A stretch of 64,000 nucleotides of DNA. Source: Streptomyces sp. L2 (GTDB lineage: Bacteria > Actinomycetota > Actinomycetes > Streptomycetales > Streptomycetaceae). Where the stretch lies: NCBI RefSeq assembly GCF_004124325.1, contig NZ_QBDT01000002.1, positions 124,001 through 188,000 of the forward strand. Reading direction: 5' to 3'. Positions 25,301 through 33,399 of the stretch are shown here, piece by piece. The notes under the pieces were generated by a model. The model made no database searches. It saw only the letters and a list, made by a program, of their open reading frames with translations, and was not told the origin of the DNA. Position 1 is the first letter of the stretch. Every line of letters starts with the position of its first letter. The position numbers and the translations under genes are program-made.

Positions 25301-26820
25301 CGGTCCCTGGCAAAGACAACGCCCTGTTCGGATTTGATCCGCAGGCGGTCGCTGCTCAGATCCTCGCTCAAAAACCCGGCTCTCTCGCCACCTTGCCGGT
25401 CGTTGAGCACGACCCTGCCGACGACAAGGCCAACGGGACAGGCAATGGCCTGCTGCCCGACACCCTCACCGATCGCGGCATGGCCAAGCTGTTCGTCAAA
25501 CTCTATGCCAGCGACTACCAGCACGTGCCAGGACTGGGCTGGTACCGGTGGGACGGGACCCGCTGGCAGACGGACGAGGACGACACCGTCCTGTGGGCCG
25601 CCGGAGACCTCGCGGAGAACATCGCTGTCACCGATCCCCGGGGTCTGCACACTACGCAGGCGCTGCAACAGCATCGTCGCCGCGCACTGTCCACCTCTGG
25701 CATCAACGCGATGCTCACCCAGGCGAAATCCGCCCCGGGCATGGTGCTGAACGCCGCCCTTCTGGACGCCGACCCCTACGCCCTGTGCACGCCCGACGGA
25801 ATTGTCGATCTGCGAACCGGCGGCCTGAAGAGACCTGATCCGAACAAGGACTTTCACTCCCGGTCCACGGCCGTAGGCCCCCAGCAGGCGCCCACCCCAC
25901 GCTGGCAGCGCTTCCTCGCCGACACGTTCGGCGACGACAGTGAGGGCCAGGAGATGGTTCGATTCCTCCAGCTGCTCCTCGGCTATTCCGTCACCGGCGA
26001 TGTCGGCGGTCAGGTCATGCCCTTCCTGTTCGGCGCGGGCAAGAATGGCAAGTCTGTCCTGCTCGACGTACTGATGAAACTGCTCGGGGACTACGCGGAC
26101 GCGGCTCCTCCCGGGTTTCTCATGGCCCGCCCGTACGAAGGGCACCCCACCGACCTCGCGGAGCTGCACGGGCGACGCGTCATTGTCTGCTCCGAGGTGA
26201 AGCCCGGCGACAAGTTCGACGAAGCACGCGTCAAACTCCTTACCGGCGGAGACCGGATCAAGGCCCGCCGTATGCGCCAGGACTTCTTCAGCTTCGAACC
26301 GACCCACAAACTCTGGCTGTTGGGCAACCATAGACCTGAAGTCGGCACGGGCGGCTTCGCGTTCTGGCGCCGCATGCGACTGATCCCTTTCGAGCGTGTT
26401 GTCTCCGATGACCGGAAAATCGATAATCTGGCCGACATCTTGGTCACTGAGGAAGGACCGGGCATCCTCGGCTGGCTTATCGAGGGTGCGCGCCGTTACC
26501 TTGGCGGCGACAGAGACCTGACCGGACCCGAACGAGTCCGCATCGCGACCACGGCGTACGCCGAGACCGAAGACCACACAGGCAGGTTCTTCGACGAGTG
26601 CTGTGCCCTGGGGTCCGACCATCGGGCCGAACAAGCCAGTCTGTATGCGGCTTACCGGACGTGGTGCGACCATGAAGGAGCCACAGCCATTTCATCGCGG
26701 GCTTTCGCTCAACGAGCCCGTGAACTGGCGGGACTTGCCTCACCCAAGGAGATGATCCTGTCCAACTCGCGCAAGTACTACCCGGGCATCGGATTACTCG
26801 CCGATGAGGTGAAGGCATGA
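25297..26820 (+). CDS. D5/P4-family replicative helicase, module 2
   Basis: 507 residues from a GTG within the overlap. Motifs are as in module 1: Walker A FGAGKNGKSVLLD, Walker B RVIVCSEVKPGDKFDEARVKL, LLTGGDRIKARRMRQD and LWLLGNHRPEVGTGGFAFWRR. The N-terminal 150 residues carry the conserved LTDRGxAxLFxxLY and GLGWYRWDG segments of the D5_N/primase C-terminal type. A TTA codon occurs near the 3' end (GIGLL). Expected role: origin unwinding with the neighbouring PrimPol. Confidence 0.85.
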   Translation: MTVPGKDNALFGFDPQAVAAQILAQKPGSLATLPVVEHDPADDKANGTGNGLLPDTLTDRGMAKLFVKLYASDYQHVPGLGWYRWDGTRWQTDEDDTVLWAAGDLAENIAVTDPRGLHTTQALQQHRRRALSTSGINAMLTQAKSAPGMVLNAALLDADPYALCTPDGIVDLRTGGLKRPDPNKDFHSRSTAVGPQQAPTPRWQRFLADTFGDDSEGQEMVRFLQLLLGYSVTGDVGGQVMPFLFGAGKNGKSVLLDVLMKLLGDYADAAPPGFLMARPYEGHPTDLAELHGRRVIVCSEVKPGDKFDEARVKLLTGGDRIKARRMRQDFFSFEPTHKLWLLGNHRPEVGTGGFAFWRRMRLIPFERVVSDDRKIDNLADILVTEEGPGILGWLIEGARRYLGGDRDLTGPERVRIATTAYAETEDHTGRFFDECCALGSDHRAEQASLYAAYRTWCDHEGATAISSRAFAQRARELAGLASPKEMILSNSRKYYPGIGLLADEVKA

Positions 26821-27218
26821 GTTCACTGATCACCGAGGACGAGATCAGCTACGAGACGGAGCTCGTCTGGCTCGAAGACGTCAACTGCCTCGACTACGTC
26901 CGGCAAAGTCTCGACAGACTACCCAGCCGCCGGGGCAAGCCTGCCTATTACCGGGACGGCCGCATGGTGGGCTATGCCCAACTCGGGCCGAGGGCGAGAC
27001 CCTCACGTTCCTCCGGGACGTTCCGCCGTCGCGTGTTCTGGTTGCTTCCCCATGACCGCGACAGCGTTCCCGACGGTCTGTACGCCAGTGGCGCTCCTGC
27101 CGAAGCCATTGATCCGCGGACCCTCGCTCCCGGGGACAAGGGCCGCAAGACGGAGCGCTCCGAAGGGGGCCCGCCCTCGCCCGCAGTGCAGGAACTGGGC
27201 ATAGAACTCTCCTGGTGA
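26817..27218 (+). CDS. Small conserved protein of the replication module, copy 2
   Basis: 133 residues, ATGA overlap with the helicase gene, so it belongs to a three-gene replication operon. It is clearly paralogous to the protein at 10816 (LDYVRQSLD, YYRDGRMVGYAQL, RRRVFWLLPHDRDSVPDGLY, PRTLAPG). The C-terminal 25 residues differ. There is no recognised family. Tight coupling to the helicase suggests a copy-control or helicase-loading role, by inference. Confidence 0.75.
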   Translation: MSSLITEDEISYETELVWLEDVNCLDYVRQSLDRLPSRRGKPAYYRDGRMVGYAQLGPRARPSRSSGTFRRRVFWLLPHDRDSVPDGLYASGAPAEAIDPRTLAPGDKGRKTERSEGGPPSPAVQELGIELSW

Positions 27219-27291
27219 CCTCGCACGCAACAGAGAATGCCCTGGCCAGAGAGACGGCCCCCCGCCTTCTTCCCCGGAAGATCACGGCGGG

Positions 27292-27705
27292 TCAACCGGC
27301 CATCTGGCATATCGGGGGAATCTCGAGCATTCCCACGCTGGTGGGGCCGGCGGTGTAGTAAGCCCTCATGACGCCGGCGCGGGCGAGTTTGACGACACAG
27401 CCGGGGCAGGGCCGCGCGAGCATGGGCACAAACGCCGCGTTGACCCGCGCCACGAACACCATGCTCACGGGAGCACCGCGGGCGCGGCGGAGCGCGGCAT
27501 CCTCCGCATGGAAGGTGCTGTTCCGGTGGTCGATGAGAGGTGAATTGCGGTATTTGTTGGGACTCGCGGCGACGACACGGCTGCCTGCGGCCAGCACGGC
27601 CCCCATCTTGTGACGGCATTGCGACTTCGTAGCCTGCCGGATCGCCAAATGGATCAAATTCATTTCTGCTCTTGCGGCCGGATGGGCAACTGAGACAAAC
27701 GACAC
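27292..27705 (-). CDS. Cytidine/deoxycytidylate deaminase-like zinc enzyme
   Basis: Up to 137 residues. It has the zinc-deaminase signature: HAEDAALRRA (HAE motif with the proton-shuttling Glu) and RPCPGCVVKLARAG (PCxxC). The front part, AIRQATKSQCRHKMGAVLAAGSRVVAASPNKY, is the substrate-fold strand region of the family. The substrate could be a free cytidine nucleotide or a cytosine-containing metabolite; sequence does not decide. The GTG at 27705 abuts its GGAGAG, so the ATG at 27663 may be the true start. It follows a sigma-factor gene by 17 bp on the same strand. Confidence 0.75.
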   Translation of the reverse strand: MSFVSVAHPAARAEMNLIHLAIRQATKSQCRHKMGAVLAAGSRVVAASPNKYRNSPLIDHRNSTFHAEDAALRRARGAPVSMVFVARVNAAFVPMLARPCPGCVVKLARAGVMRAYYTAGPTSVGMLEIPPICQMAG

Positions 27706-27722
27706 CTCTCCATCGCATGAAG

Positions 27723-28514
27723 TCAGGCTGGAAGGAGTTGATTGAGCTCGCCGATCTCCCGATGGAGAACCGTGCAGATGTCACAGTCCCTGAGATGCAG
27801 CCTCATCTCTTCTGAGCCGCATGTTCCCAGGCGCCCACGAGAGTAGGCGGCGAGGCGGTTCACATAGTACGAACAGTGAGCGGAGTGGCTCTTCCGGTTC
27901 AGATGTACGGCCAGATATGCCTGTCGCAGGCCCTCTTTGGCCCGGTATGACAACGCCGCCACACTGTTCGGGCTGATGCCCATCTCATCGGCGATGGTGG
28001 CCGGTTGCTGCGAATGAACGATCGTACATGACAAGATCGTTCGCCATCTGTCGGACAAGGAAGCCAGTGCTTCCCATGCCAATCCATACTCGTAGTTCCT
28101 GAGCGCTTCGGTTCCCGCAGGAGCCGCGTATTCCGCTTCGTAGACGCTCACATCCGGTACCGGGACCTGGCGTCCCGTGTTCCTCGCTGATTCTGTCACG
28201 AGGTTGCGCAGGACCCTGAGCAGATAGCTGCGAAAGGAGGAAGAAGGCCCGCCTCCTGATTTGAGTGCCTGCAGTACACGGACGAAAGCCTCAGCGACGA
28301 AGTCCTGGGCGGTGTAGGTGTCGTTCGCGTGCATGGAGGCCAGTCGGACGGCGGCTCCACGATGGCGATTGAAGAGTTCCGCGAAAGCTTCGGTGTCGCC
28401 GTTTCTCACTAATTGAGTCAATTCCTGATCGCTGAGCTCTGTCGTCGCGTGATCGGTATTTTGCCGATCTGGCCGGCCGACGAGTGTTGGGTGATGTCCG
28501 GTCGATGAAGACAA
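27723..28514 (-). CDS. ECF-type sigma factor with C-terminal zinc-finger domain
   Basis: 263 residues from a TTG at 28514 with AGGAG 5 bp upstream; a GTG at 28556 is possible. Sigma region 2 is seen in LVRNGDTEAFAELFNRHRGAAVRLA and AQDFVAEAFVRVLQAL, and region 4 in WEALASLSDRWRTILSCTIVHSQQPATIADEMGISPNSVAALSYRAKEGLRQAYL. The C-terminus, SHSAHCSYYVNRLAAYSRGRLG ... EEMRLHLRDCDIC, matches the HxxxCxxC zinc-binding anti-sigma fold. Sigma and zinc-finger modules are therefore fused, suggesting self-regulation, perhaps redox or ligand responsive. The downstream deaminase may be a target or co-operonic gene. Confidence 0.85.
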   Translation of the reverse strand: MSSSTGHHPTLVGRPDRQNTDHATTELSDQELTQLVRNGDTEAFAELFNRHRGAAVRLASMHANDTYTAQDFVAEAFVRVLQALKSGGGPSSSFRSYLLRVLRNLVTESARNTGRQVPVPDVSVYEAEYAAPAGTEALRNYEYGLAWEALASLSDRWRTILSCTIVHSQQPATIADEMGISPNSVAALSYRAKEGLRQAYLAVHLNRKSHSAHCSYYVNRLAAYSRGRLGTCGSEEMRLHLRDCDICTVLHREIGELNQLLPA

Positions 28515-29110
28515 GACGGCTCCTGGATGAGGGTTGATCGCGTGCGCCTCAGGCACTTGCGTGATGCAAGCAGCGGCAATACCGGCAGGAGGCGCCGGGC
28601 CTGTCCCAGAGACACTGGATGCCTGCGGGAATCACCGCGTTCATCTTCTTTCAGCGCATCGTTGAGGCACCGGGGGCGGACGCGAGCAGACTGGCTCCCG
28701 AAAAGGACCCATAGAGGGGTGGGCAAGGAGATGGGCAGCTCCATTGCCTGCAGAAGCTCCGTGCAGACCTGGAAGTGGGGGACACGTCGATCCAGGGCAT
28801 CAGCGTAGGGCTCCAATGAACGTGCGAAGGACTGCGACCCATTTATAAAGCCTCCAGCTCTTCCTGGAGCTAATCCACACCCCGCATTCGGTGGAAGCTT
28901 GATCTTTCGGGGGGATGGAAGATCGCATCAGACGATGAACACGGTGGATACAGGTAACCCGGTCAGTGCCCGGACGTCGTCCGGGCATGAAAGCGGCACG
29001 CTTTCCAGCATTCATTTGAGACGGTTTTCATGCCACTGGACATCCATCGAATGGCCGGATATCCTGTGCTCAGTCGTGCTCGTTAGGAGATTGTGGCTCT
29101 GAGGAGGCGT
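28515..29110. other. Intergenic region, no firm gene
   Basis: A minus-strand frame at 28418-28816 has fair codon bias but overlaps the sigma gene and has no ribosome site. The region probably holds the sigma-factor promoter. Confidence 0.35.
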
Positions 29111-29401
29111 CTAACCAGTCATGTGGACCCGCAGTGTGAAGGGTCCAAAGAACAGGATCGGTCCACTCTCGTCGTGGACCATGGTGATCCGCCCGAAGAT
29201 GATGCAATCCAGTCTGAGCCGATCATAGGGAAACAAGATTTCAAGTACTGTTCGGATCTGCTTGCGGATCTGTTCGAAGTGCTCGATCGTGTGGAACGTG
29301 AATACTTGCGGGCTGTCCAGCTCGATGACGAGGCGGCGTCGAGTAGCGACACGCTTCTTCAATCCGGTGGATCTGGTTCGCCTCCTTGAGTTATGATGCA
29401 A
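29111..29401 (-). CDS. Small hypothetical protein
   Basis: Up to 96 residues from the ATG at 29401. Codon third positions are clearly more GC-rich on this strand than in the opposite frame covering the same DNA, so this strand is preferred. The core, RLVIELDSPQVFTFHTIEHF, is amphipathic and followed by RLRLDCIIFGRITMVHDESG. AAGGAGG occurs inside the first codons, so the start could be a downstream TTG at 29362. The family is not recognised. Confidence 0.45.
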   Translation of the reverse strand: MHHNSRRRTRSTGLKKRVATRRRLVIELDSPQVFTFHTIEHFEQIRKQIRTVLEILFPYDRLRLDCIIFGRITMVHDESGPILFFGPFTLRVHMTG

Positions 29402-29606
29402 AGGACGCAGAAAACCGGAACTTCACCGGTGTATGTCGCATCGCTGCGGCGTTCAGTCATTCGGGTCTTGGGGTCTCGAGAACGTTCGCGGATCGTGTTT
29501 TGCCGTGTTTGAACTGCTGTAACAGGTTTTCCTGACCCGGCACATGGAGAGGAGCTGTGTCAGGAAATCGGAGCGACGCCTTGTAAGCTCGGCAGGGCGG
29601 TGTTCC

Positions 29607-29651
29607 AAAGTTGGTGGCCCGGAGACTTATAGTCTCCGGGCCACCAACTTT
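29607..29651. terminator. Perfect 21-bp hairpin with 3-nt loop
   Basis: Arms 29607-29627 and 29631-29651 are exact complements, beginning AAAGTTGGTGG and ending CCACCAACTTT, so each strand ends in a T run. It suits a bidirectional intrinsic terminator for the SsgA-like gene, whose stop is at 29898. Confidence 0.7.
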
Positions 29652-29746
29652 ATGGCGACTATGGCATGCGCCTGCCGGCGCCGCGCTTTCTCTCACCTGC
29701 ACCGATGGTCCGTGTCGTATGACATGAAGCGCCTCGCTCAAGCAAT

Positions 29747-29785
29747 GGGAACAGCGGAACAACGGGAACAGCCAAGCTCAGGCCA
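29747..29785 (+). repeat. 39-bp repeat with GGAACA iterons, copy 1
   Basis: The first 25 bp (three GGAACA-type units: GGGAACAGC, GGAACAAC, GGGAACAG) are identical to the reverse complement of 30594-30618. Similarity continues for 14 bp with three mismatches. It lies downstream of the SsgA-like gene. Confidence 0.65.
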
Positions 29786-29897
29786 TAAGAGAGAATGCCG
29801 TCTTCTACTCCGTCAGCCGCCGCGCAAGGGGAACGGCGGCCCAGGAGCTGGTCGCGGAGCCGGGATGCCGCCGACGTGGGCGACTCCCTTGAACGTC

Positions 29898-30410
29898 TCA
29901 GACGCCGTCCAGTAGGGCGGCGAGACTCGCCTCGAGGGCCGGGCCCAGGTTCTCTCTGCCGCGGTCGACCAGTGCGCACGAGCGGGAGAGGAAGCGATCG
30001 AGCACGGGAGTGTCGAACTTGGCCGCCGCCTTGCCCTCCGGGGTGCGGAATTCGATCACCGTATAGGCGTGTCCACTAGGCCAGATGCGGACGTCTCCGA
30101 TGCCGCTGGGCCGACGAAGACCGCTGGCCAGCAGTTCACGGGCGAAGGACCAGGTCATGTCCTGGCCGTCGAGGGAGACCACTGCGGGGAAGTCGATGTG
30201 CACCGCCAGCGGGTCGGTGCGACTGTAGCGCAGGGTCACTGGGATCGAGATCTGCTGGTTGACTGTAGCTGCCAGCCGCGCACGGGCGGCCAGGCTGATC
30301 GTGACGCCCGTAGCCGGCCGACCGCGCACCTCCGGGCCCGAGCCGAGGCCGAGACGGGTCTCCTTCGTGGCTCGGCGAGGCAGCCATTCCTTGCGCATGA
30401 ATCTGAACAT
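29898..30410 (-). CDS. SsgA-like (SALP) sporulation and cell-division protein
   Basis: Up to 170 residues. The SALP core is clear: VNQQISIPVTLRYSRTDPLAV, then FPAVVSLDGQDMTWSFARELL and GIGDVRIWPSGHAYTVIEFRTPEGKAAAKF. SALPs control septum site selection and peptidoglycan remodelling in sporulating actinomycetes. The usual family length is about 130-150, so the first 30 residues may not be translated; a GTG within the frame (VRGRPATG) is an alternative start. The gene is bracketed by inverted copies of a 39-bp repeat. Confidence 0.85.
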   Translation of the reverse strand: MFRFMRKEWLPRRATKETRLGLGSGPEVRGRPATGVTISLAARARLAATVNQQISIPVTLRYSRTDPLAVHIDFPAVVSLDGQDMTWSFARELLASGLRRPSGIGDVRIWPSGHAYTVIEFRTPEGKAAAKFDTPVLDRFLSRSCALVDRGRENLGPALEASLAALLDGV

Positions 30411-30579
30411 GTATGAATCTGGGCTTCGTACTGGGCGTGTTCCGTTACCCGTGGAGTCACCGCCGCGGCCGGCGAGGCGCCGCCGCCGCGGTCTGGCGTC
30501 CCGAGGCCTCAGGGCCTCTGTCGGGTGCCGTTCCCCTTCGGCGCCACGCGTGGATGGGCGGGGTGGTCAGAAACGTGGG

Positions 30580-30618
30580 TGGCCTGACCTCGCCTGTTCC
30601 CGTTGTTCCGCTGTTCCC
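30580..30618 (-). repeat. 39-bp repeat with GGAACA iterons, copy 2 (inverted)
   Basis: Reverse-complement copy of 29747-29785, exact over 25 bp. It lies upstream of the SsgA-like gene and downstream of the DUF2637-like gene, so the pair brackets the SsgA-like gene at a distance of about 800 bp. Confidence 0.65.
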
Positions 30619-30666
30619 CTTCCTCGGCCGGGGATCCTGCGCACGGTGCGGCGTCGGTGACCTCTT

Positions 30667-31398
30667 CTATGCCTGTCTCGACCGTTTCGCGCTGTGCATG
30701 GCGTGCTGAGGCCGGTAGCGATATGAGAACTGGGTGACGAGTTCCTGAAAGCAGGCCAGAGCGGTGATGGGGGGAATCCCGGACACGGCCATCATCAGGA
30801 GGGATTTTGACGAGTTGCCGACGCACAGTGCGACGGCGCCGACGGACGCGGTCACAAGAACGGTCCAGGACCATCGGGCGGTTCGATGCTGGAGAGAAGC
30901 ACGCATGATGGACATGCCTGCCGCGAGCCACGGCCCGTACAGCATCCAGGGCCACCATCGGGCCACCGTCGCCGGCATGAACAAGGAGGCGACGGTGCGA
31001 AGTTGTTCGTATGAGTAGGAGATGGACCAGCCCAGCATGCTCGCGGTGCACGCGATGATGACGGCGATCAGGAGGGCCGTCGGCCTGACGCGCCGTTTGC
31101 TCGCATGGCCCCGGTACCGCGGCATGGGCTGCCGTTGATCGGCAGGAGGCACGGGGGCTCCCCGGCCGGCCGGAGGAGGGTAGGCGGAATGCATGCCGGA
31201 TTCCATGTTCAGAATCTGAGCCAATTCCACATCGGGGTCCCAGACGCCTCCGGTCATTGGCGTTTCGATGCCCTGCCAGCAGTGATGCGGCTGGTGTGCG
31301 TTGCATTCGGCGCAGTGATGGCTTCGCGGCCCGTCGTATCTGATGCTTTGAGTGAATTGCGTGTCATATGGATTGAGCCTGCTCTGCATCTCATCCAT
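30667..31398 (-). CDS. DUF2637-like (SpdB-type) membrane protein
   Basis: 243 residues from an ATG at 31398 with GGGAG 9 bp upstream. The N-terminal 120 residues are soluble and contain His/Cys (SHHCAECNAHQPHHCW), possibly metal-binding. Four hydrophobic segments follow (TALLIAVIIACTASMLGW, ATVARWWPWMLYGPWLAAGM, WTVLVTASVGAVALCVG, LLMMAVSGIPPITALACF), matching the DUF2637/SpdB layout found on actinomycete plasmids and mobile elements. A role in spread or transfer regulation is inferred from the family. It overlaps the upstream gene by 8 bp. Confidence 0.7.
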   Translation of the reverse strand: MDEMQSRLNPYDTQFTQSIRYDGPRSHHCAECNAHQPHHCWQGIETPMTGGVWDPDVELAQILNMESGMHSAYPPPAGRGAPVPPADQRQPMPRYRGHASKRRVRPTALLIAVIIACTASMLGWSISYSYEQLRTVASLFMPATVARWWPWMLYGPWLAAGMSIMRASLQHRTARWSWTVLVTASVGAVALCVGNSSKSLLMMAVSGIPPITALACFQELVTQFSYRYRPQHAMHSAKRSRQA

Positions 31399-31672
31399 GC
31401 GCGGTGTCTCCCGTTTGGTCGGGGGATCGGAGCGTCGCATGTGCGCTGTCGGCCTCGGCCTCGGCTTGGCGGAGCTCATCGAGTACGTCCTCGAGAAGCT
31501 CGGCGCAATACTGAATCCGCGCTCGGTCCCCGGCGAGGTTCAACCAGGTCACCCCCTTCCCAGAAACATTCGCCGCGTCCTGTGTGAGTCGCCACCATTC
31601 TTGCGCAGCGGATTCGTTCCCATCCGAGGCGAACGCATGTTTCTCGGTCGTAACCGATTTATTCGAAGCCAC
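31391..31672 (-). CDS. Small acidic hypothetical protein
   Basis: 93 residues from a GTG at 31672 with TTAGG upstream. The sequence is acidic with a C-terminal helix (LLEDVLDELRQAEAEADSAHATL) likely to form a coiled coil. It overlaps the DUF2637-like gene by 8 bp, so they are co-translated. No family is recognised; it may be a partner of the membrane protein. Confidence 0.55.
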   Translation of the reverse strand: MASNKSVTTEKHAFASDGNESAAQEWWRLTQDAANVSGKGVTWLNLAGDRARIQYCAELLEDVLDELRQAEAEADSAHATLRSPDQTGDTAHG

Positions 31673-31837
31673 GGTCACCTAACGAGCGTCACGCACAGTA
31701 AGACATCCAGCTTTCGAGGGAATGCTGCGGTGTTATTACCGGGTCGAAGCATCGGCACGGTGCGTCCTTGGTCAATTCGGCCGAGGCCGCCACAGACCTG
31801 CGGTATTCGCTGTGGTCAGGCCGATCGTGGCGATCAG

Positions 31838-32419
31838 TCAGAGAACCCGGCGCGGCCGGTGCCGGCGTACCCGTAGGCGCACTTCCGCGTCAATGCGCCG
31901 GGCGGTCGCGCTCCGGGCCTCCTGGAGAGTACGGGTGCTGAAGTGTGCCAGCACTTCTGCCGGTGAGGCTCCCGGCGCAAGGATCACATGCACCCGGAGC
32001 CGTAGCCGGTCCGGGGTGCCCAGCAGATGCACCTGTGCCTGCACGACCCCTGGCAGGCTCCGGGTCCGCCGCTCCACGGTTTCGGCCAGAGCGGAGCCGG
32101 AAAGGGTGACACCGTCGCGGACGAGGGGCAGGACATTCACCCGGTTCCCGCGGAGCTGGTACGCAGACCATCCCAGGCACAGAAGGAGGGCGGCACCCAG
32201 GGCGGTGACCGCCGCCGGCGTCGACCAGTCGGCGTGGTGCCACGGAGCCGGTCCGGCGTGGTTCACCCATGCGGACGCGTCGGCGAACGTCGGCCACCGG
32301 AACGGAACCGGGTTCCTGCCGAGGATGCCGGCGGCCGTGAAGACGGTGCCCGTGACCGCCAACAGCAGTCCCACGCAGGCGAGGGCAAATCTGTTGACGC
32401 TGCCACGTAGCCGGTTCAT
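31838..32419 (-). CDS. AmaP-type Asp23 membrane anchor protein
   Basis: 193 residues from the ATG at 32419 (ATGA overlap with the upstream gene). Two membrane segments (FALACVGLLLAVTGTVFTAAG; VTALGAALLLCLGWSAYQL) precede a soluble C-terminal domain with DGVTLSGSALAETVERRTRSLPGV and LRVHVILAPGASPAEVL, the AmaP layout. AmaP tethers Asp23/Gls24 proteins at the membrane in Gram-positive bacteria. It is the last gene of a four-gene minus-strand envelope-stress operon. Confidence 0.75.
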   Translation of the reverse strand: MNRLRGSVNRFALACVGLLLAVTGTVFTAAGILGRNPVPFRWPTFADASAWVNHAGPAPWHHADWSTPAAVTALGAALLLCLGWSAYQLRGNRVNVLPLVRDGVTLSGSALAETVERRTRSLPGVVQAQVHLLGTPDRLRLRVHVILAPGASPAEVLAHFSTRTLQEARSATARRIDAEVRLRVRRHRPRRVL

Positions 32420-33399
32420 GGTGATTCGTCCCCCGTCGTGTCGCCATGCGGCGCGAGGTCCTGGCGTTCGGTGGCCCATCCCGGTGCGGGACGCAGGTGG
32501 ACCCGGACACGGAGCGCACGCCCCAGCGCGCAGTCGGCGAGAGCCCGGTGAATCGCCGTCGTCACCGTCTCACGCACCGCATCGCGGTTACCGAACTGCA
32601 GCGTTGCCCGAATTCGCGCCCGGCGGCGTCTGATGCGCACGCGCACCTGGGAGACACCGGATACGTCCGACACGGCGTCCCTCACCAGTGATTCGGCCGT
32701 CGCCCGGCTGAGAATCGCGCGCATTCCCCGGTCGGGAGTCCTCAGCGTGAGCGAACGGCGCCGGCCGGGCAGAACCGCGAGTGCCAGCAGCCCCAGACCC
32801 AGCAGCGCTGCGAGCGAACCCAATGCCAGCGCGCAGTCGCCGGAGCGGTGGGCGGATAACCACGTGAGCGGTCGTGACCACAAGGAGGTGTGTGCGCACC
32901 CCACAAGGCGCACGCACACCGTCTCGTACAGCGCCGCCGCGCAGATTGCGGTGCTGACGAGCGCCGTGAGCACGGAAGGCAGGCGGCGCTCCGACCACAA
33001 GCGTTTCGCCTCCCAGTCGGTCGTGTGCTGGAGGGCCGCGAGAGCCGGTGTGGTCAGTGCGTCCGGACCGGGCTCGGGATACGCCACCAGGCCGCGCACC
33101 CGGATGCGCACACGGGAGACTGTAAGACCGGTGAGCATGGCCGTACGTTCCGCCGTGTCCCGGCACAGCCGCTCACCGGACTCCTGAAGCCCGGCTCGGT
33201 AGGGCAGGGAGAGCGCGACTGCCAGTGTGGCCCGGCCGTTGTCCGTCGCGACCTTCACGCTGAGGTCCGTGACGTCCCCCGGAGCAAGAGCGTCTGCCGC
33301 CGCGCGGGCGGCGATGCGGCGCACCACCCGATCGGCGATCACGAGCCGGCCGCGCTCGGCCGGCCCGACCATGCGCCCTGCGGACGCCGCCGTGTTCAC
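32416..33399 (-). CDS. Asp23-like/DUF6286-type membrane protein
   Basis: 327 residues from a GTG at 33399 in a GTGA overlap. Residues about 15-110 are Asp23-like (GRLVIADRVVRRIAARAA, DLSVKVATDNGRATLAVAL). Two membrane spans follow (VLTALVSTAICAAALYETV; ALALGSLAALLGLGLLALAVL), then a second alpha/beta domain (SLVRDAVSDVSGVSQVRVRIRRRRARIRATLQFG). This combination is usual next to AmaP in Streptomyces. It likely forms part of an envelope-stress complex. Confidence 0.7.
   Translation of the reverse strand: MNTAASAGRMVGPAERGRLVIADRVVRRIAARAAADALAPGDVTDLSVKVATDNGRATLAVALSLPYRAGLQESGERLCRDTAERTAMLTGLTVSRVRIRVRGLVAYPEPGPDALTTPALAALQHTTDWEAKRLWSERRLPSVLTALVSTAICAAALYETVCVRLVGCAHTSLWSRPLTWLSAHRSGDCALALGSLAALLGLGLLALAVLPGRRRSLTLRTPDRGMRAILSRATAESLVRDAVSDVSGVSQVRVRIRRRRARIRATLQFGNRDAVRETVTTAIHRALADCALGRALRVRVHLRPAPGWATERQDLAPHGDTTGDESP

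Noticed and set aside
27292..27705. Deaminase as a bacterial toxin or antiphage effector
   Set aside because: Plausible for some deaminases, but here no immunity gene, secretion signal or defence neighbour is visible; a nucleotide deaminase is the simpler reading.
28418..28816. Minus-strand open frame upstream of the zinc-finger sigma factor gene
   Set aside because: Codon bias is fair but it overlaps the sigma gene, has no ribosome site and no recognisable sequence.
29093..29389. Plus-strand 98-codon open frame opposite the small gene at 29111
   Set aside because: Third-position GC is near 50 percent, whereas the minus frame is clearly biased, so the minus strand was preferred.
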